The notes below the pieces were generated by a model. The model was given only the letters and a program-made list of their open reading frames with translations, searched no databases and had not been told where the DNA came from. A program made the position numbers and the translations under genes. Shown one piece after another: positions 1-7,012 of a stretch of 15,165 nt of DNA; the stretch's first letter is position 1, and the number at the start of each line of letters is the position of its first letter. Origin of the DNA: Larix sibirica (taxonomy: Eukaryota > Streptophyta > Pinopsida > Pinales > Pinaceae); NCBI GenBank assembly GCA_004151065.3, contig NWUY0300034102.1, positions 1-15,165 on the forward strand, read 5' to 3'.

Positions 1-73
1 TGGAGATGCGGGGTATCGAACCCCGTACCTCTCGCATGCAAAGCGAGCGCTCTACCATGTGAGCTACATCCCC
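1..73 (-). tRNA. trnA-UGC: tRNA-Ala (anticodon UGC)
   Basis: Read on the minus strand, the sequence folds into a complete 73-nt cloverleaf. It has a 7-bp acceptor stem (GGGGATG with CATCTCC, one G-U pair), a GCTC/GAGC D stem, a perfect CTCGC/GCGAG anticodon stem around loop TTTGCAT (anticodon TGC), a perfect CGGGG/CCCCG T stem around TTCGATA, and discriminator A. There is no encoded CCA and no intron. The T arm holds a B box for RNA polymerase III (GGTTCGATACC, plus positions 12-22). A CAA triplet 9-11 nt upstream of the 5' end (plus 82-84) fits the usual plant tRNA start signal. The form is nuclear and cytosolic rather than organellar, judging by the B box and non-coded CCA. The terminator would lie before position 1 and is not visible. 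It inserts alanine at GCA and, by wobble, GCG codons. Confidence 0.97.
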
Positions 74-670
74 ATCAACGTTTGAGAATGTATTCGTAGT
101 TACGCGACTCAGTTTTAACATTTTTGCTGAAGCTTGAAGTAAATTCCGTAACAAGTACCTACGTGTATTTTCTTAATAATAAACATGAATTTGAATAAAT
201 TACAACACCGCTATAGTTACTTTATTCATCAACTTCACCTTCTCTAAGTAACATGGTCTCGGGAGCAAAGAGTTAACTGTTAAGAGTAGCCAACCACTCA
301 AGACGTGATGAGTTTGATAACTTAACATCAAAATAAGGGAATTTTTTAATTGTCATTAGTCTTTGCCAAAGCAGGGATTGTAATTTTTGTGAAGAAGTTA
401 AATAAATTGAAGTTTTATTAATACTTGGGTGGTAGGGACTATAGTAATAGGCTTGCTCACTTTTAGTATTATTATGTCGATGACATCTTGTAATCATTTT
501 CGACATATTGAGTTAAAAGTACTCTCTCAAATTTTTTATTATCTAAAGTTCTTCAAAGTTTAAACGGCCTCGATCTTTGAAACCGCTCGCCATGTGTCCC
601 TGGTTGTGATGTACCAGATGTACGAAAGTTGTTTAGTTGTTTAATCATGATGGTATATTTGGGAGTGGTG
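74..670. other. AT-rich intergenic region, no gene seen
   Basis: The stretch between the tRNA and the SCL upstream region is AT-rich, with short open frames that have no recognisable protein similarity or coding character. I see no RNA gene, terminal repeat or element end here. Confidence 0.6.
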
Positions 671-673
671 TGC

Positions 674-846
674 AGGTCTCCTTCTTCGTTGTATATGCCA
701 AGTGTGTTCACACTTAATACGATGGCTTCAGCGGCATTTACTGCGTCCATCTATGCTGGCGAGCGCGATGTATAGGGCTCGTTCTTCGTTGTATGCGCCT
801 ATTGTGTTAGCATTTACAAATTACGGTGATGGCTTAAGCGCATTTG
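674..846 (+). repeat. Imperfect direct duplication, about 70 bp, offset 100 bp
   Basis: The segment 674-741 recurs in diverged form at 774-846. Shared blocks in the same order are TTCTTCGTTGTAT, TGTGTT, CGATGGCTT versus GTGATGGCTT, and GCGGCATTT versus GCGCATTT. The copies are separated by about 30 bp. The repeat lies upstream of the probable SCL promoter and has no visible coding capacity. Confidence 0.75.
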
Positions 847-910
847 GAACGATAATTGTTCTCGGTTAACTATGGCAAATCTAAGTTTACAAAGATTGGT
901 CTCGAAATTG

Positions 911-1140
911 TTAGGGTTGCATGACATTAGCCCGATTTGAATTACTGGTTGAGGGTTTTCCTGTGAATGGATGTTTATGAATGTCAAGTGTCTGGTTTAT
1001 CCAAGTTTGTTTTCTATCACTGCTTTGGAAGTGGGCGGTTTATATTTAGTTGTACTGGTGGGCTAAAGATAGCCACAGGGTTTTCCGTGCTATCTCAATC
1101 CTCTGAAATTATACTAGTGTCCGGAGCGAACCCTAGGTTT
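911..1140 (+). promoter_or_regulatory. Probable SCL promoter region: telo-box, site II-like and TATA-like motifs
   Basis: Motifs seen upstream of the SCL leader are TTAGGGTT at 911-918 (a telo-box in reverse), TGGGCG at 1032-1037, TGGGCT at 1059-1064 (site II-type), TATATTTA at 1041-1048, and AACCCTAGGTTT at 1129-1140 with a telo-box core. Telo-box plus TGGGCY pairs are known from promoters of plant growth-linked and translation genes. Function here is inferred from position and motif only. The start site cannot be fixed from sequence and is probably between about 1070 and 1200. Confidence 0.4.
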
Positions 1141-1167
1141 CCAAAAGGGCCTTTCAAACCCTCGCGA

Positions 1168-1235
1168 ATGCAGTGAACTGGGTTACATCAAGCGTTTTCT
1201 CTAGATATCTTCTGATTTTTTTCATGTTCAAGTAG
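1168..1235 (+). other. Two minimal upstream ORFs in the probable SCL leader
   Basis: ATG CAG TGA at 1168-1176 encodes only Met-Gln. ATG TTC AAG TAG at 1224-1235 encodes Met-Phe-Lys. Both lie before the probable 5'UTR intron, so they would stay in the mature leader if transcription starts upstream of them. Such short uORFs can lower translation of the main frame. Whether they are transcribed is not known. Confidence 0.4.
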
Positions 1236-1274
1236 CTGTCTCTGCGTATATCCTCCCGGAACCAATTGTTGCAG

Positions 1275-1384
1275 GTGAGTACCGTCGATTTCCGTGTTGA
1301 TTCATCTCTCAAATTTGTTCCAGTTAGTTTAAGATTGATGCACATTCCTCTAAAATCTTGATTGAATTTACGAATATTCTTCAG
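1275..1384 (+). other. Probable 5'UTR intron of the SCL gene
   Basis: The junction GTTGCAG|GTGAGT at 1274/1275 is a near-perfect plant 5' splice site. It is followed 110 nt later by ATATTCTTCAG|TG at 1384/1385. Splicing would leave TGTACAAA directly before the ATG at 1393. The interval is T-rich, as plant introns are. The sites are strong, but no transcript is available to confirm use. Confidence 0.6.
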
Positions 1385-1392
1385 TGTACAAA

Positions 1393-4300
1393 ATGAGGTA
1401 TAGAAGCCCGAGTTACAGCCCACCGCCGAGAAGAGGGCATTACCGTAGAAGAAGCCCTAGCCCTCCTCCGAGAGGTCGTTATGGTGGGCGGTCGAGGGCC
1501 GGTCCTACAACCTTGTTGGTTCGCAATATCCGTCGGGATAGCAGGTATTTTTTTCTTTAAAATTCCTTTGAAGATTGCAAAATTTAAGTAGGTGTAAGGT
1601 AGGTCAGTTTTTTTCTCAAGAAACTATAAATTTAAATTATTAAAAGTAATATTTTGAGGGTATCTATTTTTCTTCATAGAATGTAAAATTCAACCAGTTT
1701 TGAAGGTAAATTGGGCCAATTTGTTTTTAACAGAAAGTAAGATAGTCATATTTTGAACCTTTTTAATATTTGGCAACGAAGATTGGCCCTAATTTTGCAG
1801 TATCGGAATGTATGAAAAAATTGCCAATTTTTATGCCAGAGATGTACAAACTTAGGAAATTTACAGGAGTACTGTATTTATAATTGGTAAATTAAAATTA
1901 TTTGTTTTTCCTTTTAACTATTGTAGACTGGTCTAATTATTGGTTGGTGAAAAACATGGATCGCCTGTTTATATTTACTTTAAAGGTTCAAATTCAATTT
2001 ATTTATTATTTGTTTTAATCTTTTCTTATGTAGCTTATCGAAATGCTAAATATTCATTTCATTTATTGTAAATACTCAATTCATTTATTGGTTGCCTAGA
2101 ATATTGCACTTCTAAATTCTGTGGTAATGCTTTAGGTGCAGAGATGATTCTGTTTTGAGTTAAAAATATGTTTCAATGTTCGTTTAATGTTTGGGCTGCA
2201 TTATGAAACATGATCCTGGAGGTTACATGGGAAAGAGCAGTTTTTATAATTTTGAGGATTCTCTAATTTAATCTGGGACTTGCATTTGCCCTCACTCATT
2301 TTAGACGCCAGAAAGAACAAAACAAGATAGCAAGAACAAAATCGAGGTAAATAGGGGATTTGGTAGGTGGGTGAAATTGGGGCGTTGTTTTTTGTGCTCA
2401 CCAGTATTCAAGTCCTCTAGAAGTGATATGTTTCCCCTGGCAAGTGGGCTGGTATGCCTCTGGCAAGGGGGTTACTGAATAGCAAAAGCTGTCAGTACTA
2501 GTAAGTTGGGCTGACATGTCATGATGTAAAACGCATTATTGGGCGTGGATGCTTGGCACATCAAGGATCTTGACAACATTGTGACAAAGCCATTGTTAGG
2601 ACTTCGTTAACTACAATCATTATAGTCACGACAAAGCTATTGATATGACAAATTTGCTTTATGAGCATGAAAAAGGAATCAGGATAAAACATGAAAAACA
2701 CTTGTCTTCACTAACAACGATCAATGTCATCATGGCAAAGCTACTGATATGACAATTTTTCTATACGAGCATGAAAAAGTTGGGGTTTTAATTTCTTTAC
2801 CACAACTAACTAAATTTTTTATATGGGAGACGAGAAGATACGTGGGCTAGTATCTTTTGATAAAACATTTACATCTTCTGGTTTGTGACGTGTAGTATAT
2901 GAATTTTGGTTGTGTAGTTTGTGAATTTAGTTTCAGATATTTACCAGATATAGTTTTCGAGTTGCATTATCTTTGGATGATGTTAAAAGGGATCGAGTGC
3001 GGCGAAGGGTACTGGATTCATTTTGAAGCTCCTTGATAGTTTGCATGCTGCTTATATACTAATGTTTGCAAACTTCTTCTTGGCTTTTTAACCATGTCTA
3101 TTTCTTTTTTACTGTAAACATTTTGCAATTTTTTTAGTTCGAGGCATTGAAGCAAAGCATTTAATTATCTTTTATATAAGAGGAATCAAATGATAATGAG
3201 TTTAACCATGTCCATTTCTTTTTGTCTGTAAACATTTTGCAATTTTTTTAGTTCGAGGCTTTGAAGCAAATCATTTAATTATGTTTTATATAAGTGGAAA
3301 CAACTGATAATGAGTTTAACCATGTCTATTTCTTTTTCTCTGTAAACATTTTGCAATTTTTTAGTTGAGGCTTTGAAACAAAGAATTAATTTATGTTTTA
3401 CTACAAGTGGAAACAAGTGACAAGGAGTGCATGTCTAGGTATTTTAATTGTTCTTGATTTAATTATAAAGGGCTTTGAAATTGTTTTTAGTTGTCTGTTT
3501 GCTGTTATCTTTCTGTTTATAAGTTGAGCATTGCATCTTTTAATACAGTTGCATTTTTGTAGGCCGGATGACCTTCGAGGTCCATTTAGGGAGTTTGGGC
3601 CTATCAAAGACATTTATCTCCCGAGAGACTATTATACAAGGTAAGTTTAAAGCACCGGGGTTTGTTCTCTTTCGTATAATTTCTTATGTTATTGGTGTAT
3701 GATATTCATTGCCGTAAAGTATGTTTACAAAATTTATAGTGGACTCAAGATCCAGTTTCTTATTATTGTGCATATAAATTCAAGTATATGCTATGTATGA
3801 ACTGAATCCATGGTAGTTCACACGACTAGAACCTATCAACTATTCTTATGTATATTGCAACGTTTGCGTATATTATGGAAGATTAGTGATGTACAACTGG
3901 TGGTGTGCTGGTATTTATTCTTGATTGATGCTTTTTAATTTATAATGAAGCATTAGAAAGCAATGATGTGCAGTTTTTTTGGGTAATAAAAAATCTTCAT
4001 AAACTTCCTCTACATGCGTATTTAACAAGTTGACTTCTGTAAGGTTGTAGAGCAAGGCTTGTCTTAGTTTTATTCAAGAGAAGACGGTTGAATGAAGATA
4101 ACTGGTGGTGAGAAGAGAAGAATAGAAGAAGAGAACAGAAGATTTGGACCAAAGTTGAAGTCTGAATCACGTAACTGACCTGGTGTCTAATAATAACCTT
4201 TTTAGAAGGTTAGCAACTAAGAGTTGTCAACAGAGTCTCACCAGACTTTTCTGGTGCATGCGTGTTATGCTTTTTGTGGAGAATTAACGGATCTCTGGGC

Positions 4301-5461
4301 TCTTCAAGTGCTACATTTTTTAATATGACATTTTATGAGATATGGTCATTTTATTTTTGTTCGTCCATGCTATAATTGTATTTTTGTTTTTTCTGCAGAG
4401 AGCCTCGTGGTTTTGGTTTCGTGCAGTATTATGATCCCGAAGATGCAGCAGAAGCAAAATATCACATGGATAGACAGATTCTTCTCGGGCGAGAGATTGC
4501 TGTTGTATTTGCTGAAGAGAGTAGAAAGAAGCCAGAGGAAATGCAGGGCAGGCAGAGGTGGGACCCAAATAATCATAAGAGATGTAATAGGAAAATACCA
4601 AATAAGTGTCCATATAATTACTGATTCCTCCATTTTTGAAGCTGGTTGTATAAAATTATAAACATAATTCTTTGTCTGATGAAGTTTTTGAATTCTTGGA
4701 ATTACAGAGGTGGGTTTGGATATGGCCGCCATTGTTCCCCATATTATGGTAAAGCTTTGAAATTAGTAAATTACACCAAATTGATTATATTATAATAAAT
4801 CATCTTTAGCAGCTGTATGCTATTCTCATAATTATTCTCATGATCTATCAAGTTGTTGGGTTGAAACAATACTTTTGTTTTGCAGAACGTTCTCGCTCTG
4901 ATTTTCGCTCTCGTTCTTGGTCTTATGACCGCTCAGTTTCTCCAAGGGGGCGTTATTCAAGGTAGAATTTAATAAATATCAGTTAACAGTGCCTGTGTTC
5001 CATTTGGCATAACATTTAACGTCATAGAGATCGATTATAGGGTCTGTCGCTAGAAAAAAGAGTTTTTATCATGGATTTTTTTGTTGTGCTGAAGAAATTA
5101 TTTCTGACAGTTTTTAATTGTTTTGTTGGTCATGCAGGTCACGTTCTCCATATGGGAGGAGGTATCGTGATGATTCATATACTTACTCATCTTTATCTAG
5201 GTCTCCCAGTCCAAGGGGATATTCAAGGCACAACTCATTATCAAGGAGCAGGTCGCCATCTTTCAGCAGGTCCTACTCTCAGTCATCAGATAGGCATGGA
5301 CGATGTGCCTCTTCTTCTCGGAGATATCGAGAGCGATCAAGGTAAAGATGCTTTTGGTGTTGTGTCATCTTATTTTTCAGATGGTGCCCCTGTGCTTCTT
5401 GAGCAGCCGCTGATATTGTATGTTATTGAATGTCAGATCGTTTGATTCTCGTGAGCGTTGA
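1393..5461 (+). CDS. SCL30A: SC35-like SR splicing factor (SCL30A/SCL33 type), 7 coding exons, 244 aa
   Basis: This is a nuclear pre-mRNA splicing factor of the plant SCL subfamily; it binds RNA and helps choose splice sites. Exons are 1393-1544, 3563-3640, 4399-4557, 4708-4748, 4886-4961, 5138-5341 and 5437-5461. All introns are GT-AG and every junction keeps the frame. Residues 1-38 are the R/S/P/G/Y-rich extension typical of SCL proteins (MRYRSPSYSPPPRRG). The RRM covers about 39-117, with RNP2 LLVRNI (41-46), the PRDYYT segment (71-76) and RNP1 RGFGFVQY (80-87). FAEESRKKPEEM closes the RRM. Residues 145-244 form an RS domain with many RS/SR pairs and SPSPRG blocks. Length is close to Arabidopsis SCL30A/SCL33 (about 260-290). 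Residue 77 is Arg where I recall Gly in Arabidopsis. The last exon (ending RSFDSRER, TGA) is the least certain; a stronger-looking acceptor at 5380 would give only a 39-nt intron. Which SCL paralogue this is cannot be settled. Confidence 0.92.
2608..2780 (+). repeat. Diverged direct duplication in SCL intron 1
   Basis: The segment 2608-2675 recurs at 2712-2780 (offset 104). Both copies share CAAAGCTAYTGATATGACAA and GAGCATGAAAAAG with similar flanks. A further fragment, GACAAAGCCATTGTTAGG, lies just upstream at 2583. This may be the relic of a small tandem array or a decayed element. No terminal inverted repeats or coding potential are visible. Confidence 0.7.
3087..3427 (+). repeat. Three-copy 114-bp tandem repeat in SCL intron 1
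   Basis: Units start at 3087, 3201 and 3315, each with TTTAACCATGTC. Copies 1 and 2 are each 114 bp; copy 3 is about 113 bp and more diverged. Each unit contains TGTAAACATTTTGCAAT followed by a T run and AG (AG at 3136-3137, 3250-3251 and 3363-3364), which resembles a plant 3' splice site. Each also has GAGGCWTTGAARCAAA and an ATGATAATGAG-like end. The genuine acceptor, about 200 bp further on, has a similar TTGCATTTTTGTAG. Confidence 0.9.
3641..4398 (+). other. SCL intron 2 (758 nt, phase 2), splits the RRM
   Basis: The donor AAG|GTAAGT is a perfect consensus, and the acceptor is TTTTTCTGCAG|AG. The intron falls between PRDYYT and PRGFGFVQY, between the two RNP motifs. This is the position of the long alternatively spliced intron known in land-plant SCL genes. 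Retention gives AGG TAA, so translation stops at once. Internal donor-like sites include GTGAGA at 4108 and GTTAGC at 4209, which flank or follow a GAAG-rich cluster. Any included internal exon would very likely bring a stop codon. Confidence 0.9.
4080..4208 (+). promoter_or_regulatory. GAAG-rich intronic element, candidate splicing autoregulatory site
   Basis: GAAG occurs at 4080, 4094, 4112, 4117, 4125, 4128 (overlapping), 4138 and 4157, and again at 4205. That is eight copies in 81 nt inside a T-rich intron where purine runs are otherwise rare. In Arabidopsis, four GAAG repeats in the long alternatively spliced intron of SCL33 are bound by SCL33 protein and needed for specific splice variants. 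Motif, density and host intron all match, so the same role is inferred. Direct evidence is lacking. Confidence 0.65.
4558..4707 (+). other. SCL intron 3 (150 nt) with direct repeat at both splice sites
   Basis: The donor is CAGAG|GTGGGA (weak) and the acceptor AATTACAG|AGGTGGG. The ten bases CAGAGGTGGG occur at 4553-4562 across the donor and at 4705-4714 across the acceptor. Retention extends the frame from the RRM through 21 further codons to TGA at 4622-4624, giving a protein with the RRM but no RS domain. Confidence 0.85.
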
Positions 5462-6850
5462 ATATTCTCTCAGTTGATAAGAGATCATGTCAAGATGTGA
5501 CATTTCACTTTTGCAACTATCTTCTCACGTGGTTGGGTTCTTGTCGATTTTGCTGGGCACCTCTATCTCTTAATATTGGAGGTGAAGATGGAAGAAAGTA
5601 TGCGATTTATTCAGGGTTCAGGATTTTTTGTGCTATCCGTGACATTTACATTTCCTGGTTTTAAATCTTGTAATTAGTGTTTGTTCAACTAAAATATAGA
5701 CTCGAAAGTGCAACATTTGCGCTCTAGGTAAAAAGACAATCATCATGCCTATATGCTGCCGATTTCTAGTTTTTAGTATTGAGTTGTATGTTTTGTTAAT
5801 AGTCAAATCAACGCACTGCAAATAGTTTCTTAAGCTGTTGTAATTGCAAGTCAGCCTCAGTTGAAATTGCTACAAACGGTTTGCATCCTATTTCTATAAT
5901 AATTAATAACATAATTAGCAGTATAGATACCATGCCCCTGTAGTGATGTTGAAAGTGTACTTGGCTTTAGAGAACTGATTATTTATTGGCGAGTTGTACA
6001 GAAAATTTATATTTCCAACTGTTGTAATTTGTTAACCTTTTCATTTACACATTTTTTTCATGTTATAACCTGTCTTTAATTAGAGCTCATCTTAATACGT
6101 GATTATGGTTATTATGGTCTATCCAGTTTTGGAACTTTGTTCAGTTTGTGTTTTAGTGGTTCCCATTTTTGTAAGTGTAAGCTTTACGCTCATTAAACAG
6201 ACAAAAGTCTATCAGTTAGGAATCAGACACAAATCTATCATGGAGGAATGATTCTATTCTGTTTGTACGTTTATTTTTACTGTGCATTCGTTGACCTTTA
6301 TTTCTTCGGAATCCAATGATCTGCGTTGGCTGCAATTGTAGAAATTTGGCCGTGGAGTGTACATAAACGTACGCCAACTAGAACGTATTTAATTGAACAG
6401 CTTGACAGTATAATTCTATCACAGATTGCTAATTACAGAACAAGAAATTAATTTAAATAATTCCATTGGCTAAAAATAAACAAAACAATAAAGGTTAGAA
6501 TATTATAGAGCTTGTATAGGTTAGAACGGGAAAAGATACACATATCAAGAGCAGGAACTAAAAGTTTATGAAATGGTCAAGGTACAATGGGATATGTGCT
6601 TCTATTTTAAATAAAATGGTTTTGGTTTTCCTTTTATATTAAACTTCATTTTTCTAATATGTTCTAAAGCTCACGTCGAAGCCAGGGAAATCCGATGCAT
6701 CCTCTGCTCCTAAGTTTGGTGGGTTTTGTTGGGGCAACATCAGTGCTATTGCAATCCAAGGGTCGTCATGTTTTCAACATTTTTCTGCTGCTTTCTGGCT
6801 GTTTCAATGTTTAATTTAGTAAAATTATGATTGTGTTGTTTGCAATCAAG
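5462..6850. other. 3' flank and probable 3'UTR of SCL; no further gene recognised
   Basis: The region downstream of the TGA is T-rich with stops in all frames. TTGTAA-type far-upstream elements occur near 5669, 5838 and 6022, so poly(A) addition somewhere after 5690 is plausible. No single site can be chosen. A 48-codon open stretch at 6670-6814 could be joined in frame to exon 6 but ends hydrophobic and is doubtful. No RNA gene or element end is seen. Confidence 0.5.
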
Positions 6851-7012
6851 ATTTGAGTAGGGATTTATGATTAAGAATGTGTCTTTAAAGGAGGTTCAAA
6901 TCTGGAAGGGTAGAATATGTACACTTCGTAAAATTGAGCAGGGATTTCTGATTAAGAATGTGTCTTTAAAGGAGTTCAAATCTGGAAGGGTAGAATATGT
7001 TACACTTTGTAA
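6851..7012 (+). repeat. 81-bp tandem duplication
   Basis: Two adjacent copies, 6851-6931 and 6932-7012, share GATTAAGAATGTGTCTTTAA, then AAGGAG, TTCAAATCTGGAAGGGTAGA and ATATG. Differences are a few substitutions and single-base indels (GGAGG/GGAG, GTACAC/GTTACAC, CGTAAA/TGTAAA). The start of a third unit (AATTGA) follows. High identity suggests a fairly recent duplication. It has no coding meaning. Confidence 0.93.

Larger units (their letters stand above)
1545..3562 (+). other. SCL intron 1 (2018 nt, phase 2)
   Basis: The donor is AG|GTATTT, weak at +4 to +6, and the acceptor is TTGCATTTTTGTAG|GCC. The intron separates the N-terminal extension plus RNP2 from the rest of the RRM. It is T-rich and holds two internal repeat families (2608-2780 and 3087-3427). 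Retention would add four residues and then stop (TAA at 1558-1560). The middle part (about 2380-2900) has lower T content and may be an old insertion, but I recognise no element. Confidence 0.88.

Noticed and set aside
967-1176. Plus-strand open frame of 69 codons upstream of SCL
   Set aside because: No domain or coding bias is visible, and it overlaps the probable promoter and leader. Its last two codons are the Met-Gln uORF reported separately.
5371-5380. TATTTTTCAG as acceptor of the last SCL intron
   Set aside because: It would make a 39-nt intron, too short for plants, and a tail RWCPCAS unlike an RS domain. The acceptor at 5436 gives 95 nt and RSFDSRER.
5071-5445. 124-codon open frame over SCL exon 6
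   Set aside because: It is a shadow in another frame. The RS-rich frame fits the gene and the splice sites.
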